DNA of 64,000 bases from Streptomyces griseosporeus (GTDB lineage: Bacteria > Actinomycetota > Actinomycetes > Streptomycetales > Streptomycetaceae). This document shows positions 43,553 through 52,303 of this stretch, piece after piece. How positions within the stretch are numbered: position 1 is the stretch's first letter; every line of letters starts with the position of its first letter. The stretch lies in assembly GCF_014656055.1 (NCBI RefSeq), contig NZ_BNBR01000002.1:871164-935163 (forward strand), given 5' to 3'. A model generated the notes under the pieces. It was not told the origin of the DNA. It did not search any database and worked only from the letters and a program-made list of their open reading frames with translations. A program made the position numbers and the translations under genes.

Positions 43553-44491
43553 TCACCCGGCCGCCGCGAGGTCCGCGTCCAGGGCGGCGAGCAGCCAGTC
43601 GTGCGCGGCACCGGGTGTGGGCTCCGGGCGGGCGCCAGGCCGCGTGGTGACCTCGGACACCAGCTCCCAGTACCGGTCCAGGCGCGGATCGGCGGCCAGC
43701 TGGCGGGCGAGCCGGTGCCGGAAGCCGGGGCTGTCCGGGATGCCGTAGGCGTCGGCGTACGCCGCGACGAAGCCGTCCAGCGCGTCGCCGGGGCACGGAC
43801 GCCGGTCCCGGCGCAGCTGTACGGCCGCCAGCTCGTACGCCTCGGCCAGACCCGCGTACAGGACGGCGGCGCCGCGCGCGCCCGCCTCCCGGTGCGCCTC
43901 CGGCTGGGGTTGCGACCCGCCGGGGCAGGGCCCGCTGGTCAGCGCGTGCAGCCGGGCGAACGCGAGCGCCTGCTCCGGGCGGGGATCGTCCGGCGGCTGC
44001 GGTACGGCCACCTCAAGGAAGGCGCTGACCGAGCGGGCGGGCATCCGCGCCGGCAGCCAGGCACGCCAGAACCGGGCGGGTGCGTCGGTGGTCGGCGGGG
44101 TCGTCAGCGCGCCGAGCAGCCGCAGCCGGTCGGCGCGCTCCTCGGGCGGGGCCTCCTGCACCAGCCGCAGCGCCGTCTCCCGCCAGCGCAGCGCCCGCAG
44201 CTGGGTGCCGACCTCGCGCAGCCGCCCGGCGACGGCGTCGGCCAGGGCGGGGCCCGGCTCGCCCTCCGCGTCGAGGACGCGGCGCACCTCGGGCAGCGGC
44301 AGGTCCAGGGCGCGCAGCGAGCGGATCAGGCGCAGCCGGTCCAGCGCTCCGGGGCCGTACCGGCGGTGTCCGCCGGAGCTGCGGGAGGCCTCCGGCAGCA
44401 GACCGCGGTCGGAGTAGAAGCGGACGGTCTTGACGGTGACGCCCGCGTGCTCGGCGAGTTCGCCGATGCTCCACAGGCCGTCGGGCGACAT
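43553..44491 (-). CDS. MerR-family regulator
   Basis: The 312-residue protein has an N-terminal MerR domain (WSIGELAEHAGVTVKTVRFY, then SDRGLLPEASRSSGGHRRYG). A long C-terminal domain (about 200 residues) follows, with GDALDGFVAAYADAYGI and PRLDRYWELV, unlike the short metal-sensing MerR proteins. It therefore probably binds an organic ligand. The divergent hydrolase gene has a promoter with the 19-bp spacer that MerR activators remodel. Confidence 0.9.
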   Translation of the reverse strand: MSPDGLWSIGELAEHAGVTVKTVRFYSDRGLLPEASRSSGGHRRYGPGALDRLRLIRSLRALDLPLPEVRRVLDAEGEPGPALADAVAGRLREVGTQLRALRWRETALRLVQEAPPEERADRLRLLGALTTPPTTDAPARFWRAWLPARMPARSVSAFLEVAVPQPPDDPRPEQALAFARLHALTSGPCPGGSQPQPEAHREAGARGAAVLYAGLAEAYELAAVQLRRDRRPCPGDALDGFVAAYADAYGIPDSPGFRHRLARQLAADPRLDRYWELVSEVTTRPGARPEPTPGAAHDWLLAALDADLAAAG

Positions 44492-44497
44492 GGACAG

Positions 44498-44528
44498 TTG
44501 AACCTCCCTCAGGGGGAGTTCCTACGGT
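44498..44528 (+). promoter_or_regulatory. MerR-type promoter with 19-bp spacer
   Basis: TTGAAC (44498-44503) and TACGGT (44523-44528) are separated by exactly 19 bp that hold the imperfect dyad AACCTCCC-TCA-GGGGGAGTT. This over-long spacer is the hallmark of promoters activated by MerR proteins. It reads toward the hydrolase at 44568. Confidence 0.75.
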
Positions 44529-44567
44529 ACCCGCGAACGCTCGCCCAACAGACGCAAGGAGACGGCG

Positions 44568-46067
44568 ATGACGGCATTCGTGCTGGTCCCAGGGATGTTC
44601 ACGGACGCGCACGTATGGGAGGCGACAGCCGCGCGGCTGGTCGCGGCGGGGGCGGAGGCGTACCCGGTGACGCTGGGCGGCCCGCCGGGGCCGGCCGATC
44701 TGGAGGCGCACATCGCGCAGGTGGCCGAGGCGATCGACACGGCCGGGCCGGAGCAGCAGGTGGTGCTGGTCGCTCACGACTACGGCGCCCACCCGGCGCT
44801 CGGCGCGGCGGACCGGCGGGCCGACCGGGTCGCGCGGATCGTCTTCGTCGACGCGGGCCTGCCGCGGAACGGCGTCCCCGCACTGGCGGCGGTGCCCGAC
44901 GAGGAACTGCGCACGCGGCTGGCCGCGCGCGCCGGGGCCGGGGAGAGCGACGGTGTCCTTACGCCTCCGGCCGGCCCCGAGGAGTGGCGGCGCTGGGGCA
45001 GCACCGCGGGCGTGGCACCGGAGGCGCTGGACCGGCTCACCGCGCTCGCCCGCCCGCAGCCGCTGGCCACGCTGTTCCAGCCGCTGCGGCTGACGGGCGC
45101 GGTGGCCTCGGTGCCGACCACGGGTGTGCTGTGCACCGGCAACGGCGTGGACATCGGGATGATCCAGCGGCTGGTCGACTTCGGCGACCCCGCGCTGCAG
45201 GCCTTGGCCTCACCGGCGGTGTCCTTCTTCGAACTGCCCACCGGGCACTGGCCGATGCTGTCCTCGCCGGCCGAGCTGGCGGAGGTTCTGCTGCGGGCCG
45301 CCGCCGGCGAAGGCCACCGTCTCACCCCTGCCGGGGCCGGGCAGCCGCCCGCGCACCTGCGGCCGTTCGCCCTGGAGGTGCCCGACGTGCCGCGGGACCG
45401 GCACGGGGACGTCGACCTGTACGTGCCGTCCGGCGCCGAGGGCCCTTTGCCGGCGGTGCTGTTCGTGCACGGCGGCCCGGTGCCGGCCGGGGCGCGGCCC
45501 TCGCCGCGCGACTGGCCGACGCTGACCGGGCACGCCCGGTCCGTCGCCGCGCGCGGAGCGGTCGCGGTGACGTTCGACCACGGTCTGCACGACGTGACCG
45601 CCTACCCGCGTGCCGCCGAGGACGTGGCCGCCGCCGTGGAGCTGGTCCGGGCCGACCCCCGGGTGGACGCCGACCGGATCGCCCTGTGGTTCTTCTCCGG
45701 GGGCGGGCTGCTGTCGGCGGACTGGCTGGCACGGCCGCCGGCGTGGCTGCGCTGCGTGGCGTTCAGCTACCCGGTGCTGGCGCCGCTGCCCAACTGGGGC
45801 CTGCCCGAGGGCATTTCCCGCCCCGTCACCGCGGTGGGCGGCGCGGGCGACCTGCCCCTCGTGCTGCTGCGCGCGGGGCTGGAGGCATCCGAACTGGCCG
45901 CCCATGTCGAGGAGTTCCGCGCCGCCGCCAAGGACGGCGGGGCACGCCTGGAGGTGATCGACGTCCCCCACGGCCACCACGGCTTCGAGAGCCTGGACCC
46001 GGTCGAGGAGTGGAGCGGGCCGCTGCACGCCGCGCTGGGGGCGGTGGTGGCGCACCTGACGGAGTGA
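44568..46067 (+). CDS. Tandem fusion of two alpha/beta hydrolase domains
   Basis: In this 499-residue protein, domain 1 (about 1-245) starts MTAFVLVPGMFTDAHVWEAT and carries VLVAHDYGAHPA at the nucleophile elbow. Asp thus replaces the usual Ser, as in haloalkane dehalogenases and epoxide hydrolases; PTGHWPML provides the His. Domain 2 (about 262-499) has LPAVLFVHGGP, an elbow DRIALWFFSGGGLLS and His in DVPHGHHGFE, resembling dienelactone-hydrolase-like proteins. AAGGAG precedes ATG 44568. It is divergent from MerR and probably MerR-activated. Reaction unknown. Confidence 0.85.
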   Translation: MTAFVLVPGMFTDAHVWEATAARLVAAGAEAYPVTLGGPPGPADLEAHIAQVAEAIDTAGPEQQVVLVAHDYGAHPALGAADRRADRVARIVFVDAGLPRNGVPALAAVPDEELRTRLAARAGAGESDGVLTPPAGPEEWRRWGSTAGVAPEALDRLTALARPQPLATLFQPLRLTGAVASVPTTGVLCTGNGVDIGMIQRLVDFGDPALQALASPAVSFFELPTGHWPMLSSPAELAEVLLRAAAGEGHRLTPAGAGQPPAHLRPFALEVPDVPRDRHGDVDLYVPSGAEGPLPAVLFVHGGPVPAGARPSPRDWPTLTGHARSVAARGAVAVTFDHGLHDVTAYPRAAEDVAAAVELVRADPRVDADRIALWFFSGGGLLSADWLARPPAWLRCVAFSYPVLAPLPNWGLPEGISRPVTAVGGAGDLPLVLLRAGLEASELAAHVEEFRAAAKDGGARLEVIDVPHGHHGFESLDPVEEWSGPLHAALGAVVAHLTE

Positions 46068-46100
46068 GCGCCGTTCCGGCTGCTCGCGGCGAGACACCCC

Positions 46101-47141
46101 CTAGACCGGAACGCCTGCCTCCAGGTAGAGCGCGGCCCCCCGCTCGCGGGCCCGCAGTGCCCAGCGCAGGCGTTCGTAGCGGACGGGCGGGAGCAGGTCG
46201 GCGGCTTCCTGCTCGGTGACGAAGCGGCAGGCGCGCAGCTCGGGGCCGGGCAGCAGCAGCCGCTCGGCCTCGGCGGAATCCAGGCGACCGCCGTCGAAGA
46301 GCAGCCGCAGGCCGCCGTAGCCGGGGGGCGCGGGCCGCTCCCAGTCGACGACGAGGAGGCGGGGTACGTCCGCCAGGCGCAGGCCCGTCTCCTCGGTGAC
46401 CTCGCGCATCCCGGCCCGGGCGGGGGCCTCGCCGGGCTCGACGACACCGCCGGGGAACTCCCAGCCGGCCTTGTAGGTGGGGTCGACGAGCAGCACGCGG
46501 TCCCGCTCGTCGAAGAGCAGGACACCTGCGGCGAGGGTCTCGGCGGTGGGCTCGGGGGTCTGCACGATGTCGCAGGCCGGCGCCTCCCCGCTGGTGACGG
46601 CCTCCGCTATCCGGGCGGCGGTCTGGTGCGGTGTGAGGGTGCCGTTGTCGACGAGGTGGGCGTCGGCGGCGAGCCAGGAGGCGAGCGCGGCGCGGTACGG
46701 CTCGATGTGGTCGTAGGCCCACTGCCGTACGCGTATCTCCCCGTCGGGCAGGCCGGGAGGTGTCTCCCGGTCGGCTATCCGGGCGCGCAGGATCGTTTCC
46801 GCCGGGGTGAGGACGAGATGCCGGACCGGGATGCGGCGGGCGGCGAGACCGCCGAAGATCTCGTCCCGGTACTCCTGGCGCAGCAGGGTCATCGGGACCA
46901 CGAGGGTGCCGCCCAGCTCGGCGAGGAGCGCGGCGGCGGTGTCGATGACGAGCCGCCGCCAGATCGGCAGGTCCTGGAAGTCGCCGACCTCGGCGAGGTG
47001 CTTGGCCGGCAGCAGGTCGGTGAGCGTGCCGCCGATGACCTCCGGGTCGAAGAGCGTGCTGTTCGGGATCAGCTCGATCAGTTCCCGTGCGGTGGTGGTC
47101 TTCCCCGCACCGAACGCGCCGTTGATCCAAACGACGATCAC
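46101..47141 (-). CDS. TmrB-like P-loop domain fused to a Nudix hydrolase
   Basis: The 346-residue protein has an N-terminal P-loop NTPase (about 1-185): WINGAFGAGKTTTARELIEL and LVIDTAAALLAELGGTLVVPMTL. This closely resembles TmrB, the tunicamycin-resistance ATP-binding protein. The C-terminal Nudix domain (about 195-340) has the complete Nudix box GGVVEPGEAPARAGMREVTE followed by ETGL. GTG 47141 has GGGGG 4 nt upstream. The fusion suggests a kinase coupled to nucleotide-diphosphate hydrolysis. Tunicamycin resistance is possible but unproven. Confidence 0.87.
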   Translation of the reverse strand: MIVVWINGAFGAGKTTTARELIELIPNSTLFDPEVIGGTLTDLLPAKHLAEVGDFQDLPIWRRLVIDTAAALLAELGGTLVVPMTLLRQEYRDEIFGGLAARRIPVRHLVLTPAETILRARIADRETPPGLPDGEIRVRQWAYDHIEPYRAALASWLAADAHLVDNGTLTPHQTAARIAEAVTSGEAPACDIVQTPEPTAETLAAGVLLFDERDRVLLVDPTYKAGWEFPGGVVEPGEAPARAGMREVTEETGLRLADVPRLLVVDWERPAPPGYGGLRLLFDGGRLDSAEAERLLLPGPELRACRFVTEQEAADLLPPVRYERLRWALRARERGAALYLEAGVPV

Positions 47142-47238
47142 GGGTCCCCCTCTTCTGTTGGCCCCCTGAGGCTTGCCCGCTCCACCCTGCCACGGAAACC
47201 AGGTCCAGTTGAGGGCGCGGGAAAGGGCCGGGACGGCG

Positions 47239-47276
47239 GACGGCGCCGGACCCCCGGTGCGGGGCCCGGCGCCGTC
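47239..47276 (-). terminator. Terminator after the small exported protein gene
   Basis: 11-bp stem GACGGCGCCGG (47239-47249) with CCGGCGCCGTC (47266-47276) and inner C5/G4 pairing, 13 bp beyond the stop at 47290 in the leftward direction. Confidence 0.7.
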
Positions 47277-47289
47277 GGCGCGGTCACGC

Positions 47290-47490
47290 TCAGTCGCCGT
47301 CCACCACCGAGCCCTCGTCCAGGTCCAGGCTGTGGCTGGCGACGGTGTGGTCGACGGCGCTGAGGGTGTCCTGCACGTTCAGGTCGCCGAGCGGACCGTC
47401 GGAAGCGGCCAGGCCGTGGGAGGGCGTCACGGCGGCGACGACGAAACCGGTGGCGAGGGAGGCGATGGCGAGCATGCTGCGCTTCTTCAT
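47290..47490 (-). CDS. Small exported protein of unknown function
   Basis: The 66-residue precursor starts with a Sec-type signal (MKKRSMLAIASLATGFVVAA, cleavage probably after HGLA or nearby). A short acidic mature part follows (DGPLGDLNVQDTLSAVDHTV, SLDLDEGSVVDGD). Similar tiny exported proteins are common in Streptomyces. Function not recognised. Confidence 0.75.
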   Translation of the reverse strand: MKKRSMLAIASLATGFVVAAVTPSHGLAASDGPLGDLNVQDTLSAVDHTVASHSLDLDEGSVVDGD

Positions 47491-47554
47491 GCCCAGCTCA
47501 ACGCGGGGAACGGCCGCGGGTCACGCCCCGGCGCGAGGGCGGCGCCGAATCCCG

Positions 47555-47583
47555 TTGAGCCGGCCCGCCGGGCCGGGAATGAT
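47555..47583 (+). promoter_or_regulatory. Leaderless promoter of the YCII-type gene
   Basis: TTGAGC (47555-47560), 17-nt spacer, AATGAT (47578-47583) and 8 nt to ATG 47592. No ribosome-binding site is present. Confidence 0.55.
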
Positions 47584-47591
47584 CTCCTTCC

Positions 47592-48140
47592 ATGGAGTTC
47601 TTCTGCTACCACCGCGACCGTCCCGGCTCCGCCGCCCTCCGTTCGGAGCTGCTGGAGGAGCACTGGTCCTACATGGACCGGTTCGCCGAGGAGCTGATCG
47701 CGCGCGGGCCCACCTTCGCCGAGGACGGTGAGACGCCCTCCGGCAGCGTGCACATCGTCGACCTGCCGGACGCGGCCGCGGCCCGCGCGTTCGCCTTCGA
47801 GGAGCCCGTGTACCAGGCGGGCGGGTACCGGGACGTGCTGCTGCGCCGGTGGCGGAACCTGCTCGGCCGCACCATGTGGGAGTTCCCCGGCGGCCGGACG
47901 GGCGGCGACCGCTACCTGGTCCTCGGCCTCGGCTCCGGCGAGCCCGCGGACGTCGCGCCGCCGCCGGACCGCGACGAGCTGATCGCCTACGGCCCGCTGC
48001 TCTCCGACGACGGCACCGCCTGGCTGGGCACGGCGGTGCTGCTGCGCGCCCCGGACGCCGCCACGGCGCGCGCGGTCCTCACCGAGGACCGGTACGCCCA
48101 CATCGAGGTCCACGACTGGGAGTTCGGCGGACGCCGCTGA
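47592..48140 (+). CDS. YCII-domain protein with two copies of the fold
   Basis: In this 182-residue protein the first half (EFFCYHRDRPGSAALRSELL, HWSYMDRF, ARGPTFAEDGETPSGSVHIV) is a complete YciI-like ferredoxin fold. The second half (DELIAYGPLLSDDGTAWLGT, TARAVLTEDRYAHIEVHDWE) repeats it, suggesting internal duplication. Such proteins are small putative hydrolases or ligand-binders with no agreed role. The start is supported by the promoter 8 nt upstream. Confidence 0.83.
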   Translation: MEFFCYHRDRPGSAALRSELLEEHWSYMDRFAEELIARGPTFAEDGETPSGSVHIVDLPDAAAARAFAFEEPVYQAGGYRDVLLRRWRNLLGRTMWEFPGGRTGGDRYLVLGLGSGEPADVAPPPDRDELIAYGPLLSDDGTAWLGTAVLLRAPDAATARAVLTEDRYAHIEVHDWEFGGRR

Positions 48141-48261
48141 CCTCCCCGGACACCGGGAATTCACCCGCCCATCACACTTTCGTCACAACCGTGCCGCGCT
48201 CTCCCCGCGCCTCCGGAGTCGCGCTTACGTTCGCGTGACGCACCGAATCCCTGGGGGGACC

Positions 48262-48954
48262 ATGACGTTTGACGCTCCGCCGCCTTCCGGGCCGCCGACC
48301 GTGGGACCGCCGCCTCCGCCGCCGCTGCCGCCCGTCCCCGCCCCGGACGGGCCGAAGTGGGCGCGCAAGCGGGTGGCGATCCCGGCCGCGTTCGTCCTGC
48401 TGCTCGTCGGCGCGGGCATCGGCTCGGCCGGGGGTGGCGCGGAGAAGACCGGCGCGGAGGCGGCTGCGGCCCCGACCGTGACGGTCACCCGGACCGCCGA
48501 AGCCGCGACCCCGGCGGCCGAGGCCGAACCGCGGGCCACGGTGACCGTGACGACGACCGCCACCCCCAAGGCGGCGCCGAAGGCCTCCCCGAAGGCCTCC
48601 GCGAAGGAGGACGCCGCCGGTGGCGACACGACCGCGGCGGACACCGGCGGCGCGGGCAAGGTGGTGTTCAAGGTGTGGGGCACCGCGCCCAGCGGCGCCC
48701 TCGGCCCCCTGGACATCACCTACGGGTCGGACAGCGACAACCGCCAGGGCAAGTGGAACGGCCACGAGTTCACGGCCACCCTGCCCCTGGACGAGGAGGC
48801 GCTGTACTACTCGGTGACCGCACAGCTCCAGGGCTCCGGCGACATCAACTGTTCCGTCACGATCGACGGCGAGACGGAGAAGGGCCACGCCTCCGGCGGC
48901 TACAACATCTGCACCGCCCAGGCCAACGCGGGGTTGCTGGGGGGCTGGGACTAG
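48262..48954 (+). CDS. MmpS-family membrane-anchored protein
   Basis: The 230-residue protein has a Pro-rich cytoplasmic N-terminus (PPPPPPLPPVP), one membrane helix (RVAIPAAFVLLLVGAGIGSA) and a Thr/Ala/Lys-rich extracytoplasmic linker. A C-terminal MmpS-type Ig-like domain follows (VVFKVWGTAPSGALGPLDIT, YYSVTAQLQGSGDINCSVTI, GGYNICTAQ), with a likely disulfide between the two Cys. GGGGGG lies 3-4 nt before ATG 48262. MmpS proteins assist MmpL exporters in mycobacteria, but no MmpL gene is adjacent, so the role is unclear. Confidence 0.82.
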   Translation: MTFDAPPPSGPPTVGPPPPPPLPPVPAPDGPKWARKRVAIPAAFVLLLVGAGIGSAGGGAEKTGAEAAAAPTVTVTRTAEAATPAAEAEPRATVTVTTTATPKAAPKASPKASAKEDAAGGDTTAADTGGAGKVVFKVWGTAPSGALGPLDITYGSDSDNRQGKWNGHEFTATLPLDEEALYYSVTAQLQGSGDINCSVTIDGETEKGHASGGYNICTAQANAGLLGGWD

Positions 48955-49147
48955 GACCTGTTGACGATCCATCACGCCCGCACACCACCCCCGACGGAAA
49001 GCGGGGACTTTGTCGTGTTTTCACCCTTGGCGGAGTGAGGCGTTACCCCTTCCCTTCCACCACAGTTCTGCAGGACCTACCGTAATCACGCACGGATGAC
49101 GGGTTCATGACGTCATCTCGGCTACGCAGGTTCTGGAGGACGTGACG

Positions 49148-51157
49148 ATGCGTCACCTTCACACCCGCACCACCCGGCGGAGAGTGGTCGGAGCGATCAC
49201 CGCCGGCCTGATGTGTACGGCCGCGCTCGTGGTACCCGCGGCCACCGCCCCTCCGGCCCGGGCCCTGGACGACGGACTCGCCCGCACCCCGCCCATGGGC
49301 TTCAACAACTGGAACTCCACCTACTGCCGCGCCGAATTCAACGAGACGATGATCAAGGGCGTCGCCGACCTCTTCGTGGAGAAGGGCCTCAAGGACGCCG
49401 GCTACCGGTACGTCAACCTCGACGACTGCTGGGCCAAGCCCCAGCGCGACGCCGACGGCAAGCTGGTCCCGGACCCGGTCCGCTTCCCCCACGGCATCAA
49501 GGCCGTCGCTGACTACGTCCACTCCAAGGGCCTCAAGCTCGGCATCTACACCAGCGCCGGCACCAAGACGTGCGACCCCAACGGCTTCCCCGGAGCGCTC
49601 GGCCACGAGTACAGCGACGCGCGGCAGTTCGCCGACTGGGGCGTCGACTACCTCAAGTACGACAACTGCAACAACCAGGGCCTCGACGCCCGGCAGCGCT
49701 ACCGGACCATGCGCGACGCGCTCAAGGCGACCGGTCGGCCCATCGTCTTCAGCATCTGCGAGTGGGGCGAGAACAAGCCCTGGGAGTGGGCGGCCGACGT
49801 GGGCCATCTGTGGCGCACCACCGGCGACATCCGCGACAGCTGGGCCTCCATGCTGACCATCGCCAAGAAGAACCTGCCCCTCGCGCCCTACGCCGGCCCC
49901 GGCCACTGGAACGACCCCGACATGCTGGAGGTCGGCAACGGCGGCATGACGGACACCGAGTACCGCTCCCACTTCTCCCTGTGGTCCATCATGGCCGCGC
50001 CGCTGCTCATCGGCAGCGATCCGCGCAAGGCCTCCGACGCGACCTTCACGATCCTCGGCAACAAGGAGGTCATCGCGGTCGACCAGGACCCGCTGGGCCG
50101 GCAGGGCAGTGTGCTGTCCTCCGAGGGCGGCCGCTGGGTGATCGCCAAGGAGATGGCCGACGGCAGCCGCGCGGTCGCCCTGTTCAACGAGACCGCGAGC
50201 CCGCAGCGCATCGCCACCACCACGGCGGCCCTCGGCCTGCCCGACGCCGACGCCTACACCCTGCGCGACCTGTGGCAGCACCGCACCTACAACACCGCGG
50301 GCGCCGTCTCGGCCACCGTCCCCGCGCACGGCACCGTGCTGCTGCGCGTGGCTCCCGACCCGCGCTGGGCCGCGCAGCCGCCCGCCGTGGAACTCGCCCT
50401 GAACGGCAGCCTGTTCACCGAGGCGGGCAGCCCGGCCGTGCTGACCACCACCGCCACCGGCCTCGGCCGCACCGCCGCCCGGGACGTCTCGGTCACCCTG
50501 ACCGGGCCCGGCGGCTGGACCGTCCGGCCCGGCTCGGCGACGACGGCCGCCTCGCTGCCGACCGGCCGCGCGCTGCGCACCACCTGGACGCTCACCGCGC
50601 CGGCCGGAACACCGGACGGGTCGTATCCCCTGACCCTGAAGGCGAGTTACCGCTCCCCCACCGGCGTCAGCACCGAGAACGTCGTACCGCTGACGGCGAC
50701 CGTGGTGGTCGCGCCGCCTGCCGGGACGTCGTACCTCGGTGATCTGCCCTGGGTCTTCGCCGGGAGCGGCTTCGGACCGGCGGAACGCAACACGAGCAAC
50801 GGCGGGAAGGCGGCCGGCGACGGACGTCCCATCACCATCGGCGGGGTCGTCTACGGCAAGGGACTCGGCGTCCACGCGCTCAGCGACGTCATGTACTACA
50901 CCGGCCGGCGCTGCACGACGGTCCGCGCGGACGTCGGCGTCGACGACGAGACCGGCGCCAAGGGCTCCGTCGCCTTCGAGATCTGGGCCGACGACAACCG
51001 TGTCGCCGCGACCGGCACCCTCACCAACGCGATGCCCGCGCAGCCGCTCACCGCGGACGTGCGCGGCGCGGAGCTGGTCCGGCTGGTCGTCACGGACGGC
51101 GGAGACTTCATCGACTCCGACCACGCGGACTGGGCGGACGCACGCCTGACCTGCTGA
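49148..51157 (+). CDS. Secreted GH27 alpha-galactosidase with NEW3 and NPCBM domains
   Basis: The 669-residue precursor has a signal peptide with RRRVVGAITAGLMCTAALVV and cleavage near ARA-LDD. The GH27 catalytic barrel has TPPMGFNNWNSTYCR, nucleophile Asp in DYLKYDNCNNQG near residue 170, acid/base in RTTGDIRDSW and GHWNDPDMLEVGNG. After a C-terminal beta domain come an NPCBM-associated NEW3 segment (residues 410-520) and an NPCBM carbohydrate-binding module (GVVYGKGLGVHALSDVMYY). It releases galactose from alpha-galactosides outside the cell. GGAGG fixes ATG 49148 (8 nt) over GTG 49142 (2 nt). The palindrome ATGACGTCAT lies at 49107-49116. Confidence 0.94.
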   Translation: MRHLHTRTTRRRVVGAITAGLMCTAALVVPAATAPPARALDDGLARTPPMGFNNWNSTYCRAEFNETMIKGVADLFVEKGLKDAGYRYVNLDDCWAKPQRDADGKLVPDPVRFPHGIKAVADYVHSKGLKLGIYTSAGTKTCDPNGFPGALGHEYSDARQFADWGVDYLKYDNCNNQGLDARQRYRTMRDALKATGRPIVFSICEWGENKPWEWAADVGHLWRTTGDIRDSWASMLTIAKKNLPLAPYAGPGHWNDPDMLEVGNGGMTDTEYRSHFSLWSIMAAPLLIGSDPRKASDATFTILGNKEVIAVDQDPLGRQGSVLSSEGGRWVIAKEMADGSRAVALFNETASPQRIATTTAALGLPDADAYTLRDLWQHRTYNTAGAVSATVPAHGTVLLRVAPDPRWAAQPPAVELALNGSLFTEAGSPAVLTTTATGLGRTAARDVSVTLTGPGGWTVRPGSATTAASLPTGRALRTTWTLTAPAGTPDGSYPLTLKASYRSPTGVSTENVVPLTATVVVAPPAGTSYLGDLPWVFAGSGFGPAERNTSNGGKAAGDGRPITIGGVVYGKGLGVHALSDVMYYTGRRCTTVRADVGVDDETGAKGSVAFEIWADDNRVAATGTLTNAMPAQPLTADVRGAELVRLVVTDGGDFIDSDHADWADARLTC

Positions 51158-51166
51158 TCCGCCGGC

Positions 51167-51190
51167 GCCCGGGGCCCACCGGCCCCGGGC
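51167..51190. terminator. Bidirectional terminator
   Basis: Perfect stem GCCCGGGGCC-CACC-GGCCCCGGGC between the convergent alpha-galactosidase and ROK genes. Confidence 0.75.
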
Positions 51191-51226
51191 CCGGACACCC
51201 GACCCGCCGTTCCCGTCCCTCGCGCC

Positions 51227-52177
51227 TCAGACTCCCGCCGCTGCGCCCGGCAGCCCCGCCAGGGCCGCCGCGGCGGCGCCCACGAGGCCGGCGTCGGTGC
51301 CCGTCCGGGCCGGGACGACCGTCAGGCGCCGGACGAAGGAGAGGGTGGCGTAGTCGGCGAGGGCCTTGCGCAGGGGCGTGAACAGGACGTCCCCGGCCTT
51401 GCCGACTCCGCCCCCGACGACCGCGATGTCGATCTCGACGAGGGTCGCGGTGGCCGCGATCCCGGCGGCCAGGGCCTGCGCCGCCCGCTGGAAGGAGGCC
51501 GCGGCCACCGGGTCCCCGGCGCGGGCGGCGGCGGCCACCGCGGCCGCCGTGGAGTCGCCGTCGGGGCCCGGCCGCCAGCCGTTCTCCAGCGCGTGGCGGG
51601 CGATGTTGGGACCGCTGGCCAGCCGCTCGACACAGCCGCGCGAGCCGCACGGGCAGGGGTCGCCGTCCAGGTCGACGCTGATGTGGCCGATGTGACCGGC
51701 GTTGCCGGTGGGGCCGGGGTGCAGCCGGCCGTTCAGGACCAGGCCGCCGCCGACGCCCGTGGAGACCACCATGCACAGCGCGTTGTCGTGGCCGCGGGCC
51801 GCGCCCTGCCAGTGCTCGGCCGCGGTGATGGCGACCCCGTCGCCGATCAGCTCGACCGGGAGTCCGCCGGTGACCGCCCGCACTCGCTCCACCAGCGGGA
51901 AGTCGCGCCAGCCGGGCACGTTGACCGGGCTGACCGTGCCGGCCGAGGCGTCCACCGGACCCGCGCTGCCGATGCCGATCGCCCGGGCCCGCCCCCACTG
52001 CGGCGAGGTGGTCAGCTCGCCGAGCACCTCCTCGACGGCCCGCATGACGGTGTCGCCGTCCTCCCGCGCGGGCGTCGGGCGCTGGGCGCGCACCAGGATC
52101 GTGCCGTGGCCGTCGACCACCGCTCCGGCGATCTTGGTGCCGCCGATGTCGAGCGCGGCCACGAGGTCGGTGTGCAT
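51227..52177 (-). CDS. ROK-family sugar kinase (glucokinase-like)
   Basis: This 316-residue kinase has the ATP motif ALDIGGTKIAGAVVDGHG, the substrate-binding GIGSAGPVD, VVSTGVGGGLVLNG and GNAGHIGHISVD, and the zinc-site signature CPCGSRGCVE. There is no N-terminal HTH, so it is an enzyme rather than a repressor. It phosphorylates glucose or another hexose. ATG 52177 was chosen since homology starts there; GGGGAG lies about 11 nt upstream. It is convergent with the alpha-galactosidase gene and divergent from a LacI regulator. Confidence 0.9.
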   Translation of the reverse strand: MHTDLVAALDIGGTKIAGAVVDGHGTILVRAQRPTPAREDGDTVMRAVEEVLGELTTSPQWGRARAIGIGSAGPVDASAGTVSPVNVPGWRDFPLVERVRAVTGGLPVELIGDGVAITAAEHWQGAARGHDNALCMVVSTGVGGGLVLNGRLHPGPTGNAGHIGHISVDLDGDPCPCGSRGCVERLASGPNIARHALENGWRPGPDGDSTAAAVAAAARAGDPVAAASFQRAAQALAAGIAATATLVEIDIAVVGGGVGKAGDVLFTPLRKALADYATLSFVRRLTVVPARTGTDAGLVGAAAAALAGLPGAAAGV

Positions 52178-52303
52178 CGGTGTGGTATCTCCCCGTTCAA
52201 GCAGGAAAGGCAGAGGCACTGCCTCGGACGTGCAGGGCAAGGGATCGCCCGGTCCAGCGGTGGGGCGCGGGGCCGGAGAGTGTGGACAGTCTCTCCCGCC
52301 CGT

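Noticed and set aside
43532..46219. 895-codon plus-strand frame over the MerR and hydrolase genes
   Set aside because: Arg/Gly/Ala-rich composition without motifs; the true products are read in other frames.
49107..49116. ATGACGTCAT palindrome before the alpha-galactosidase gene as a definite operator
   Set aside because: A single short palindrome with no second copy and no match to the LacI operator nearby; mentioned only in the gene entry.
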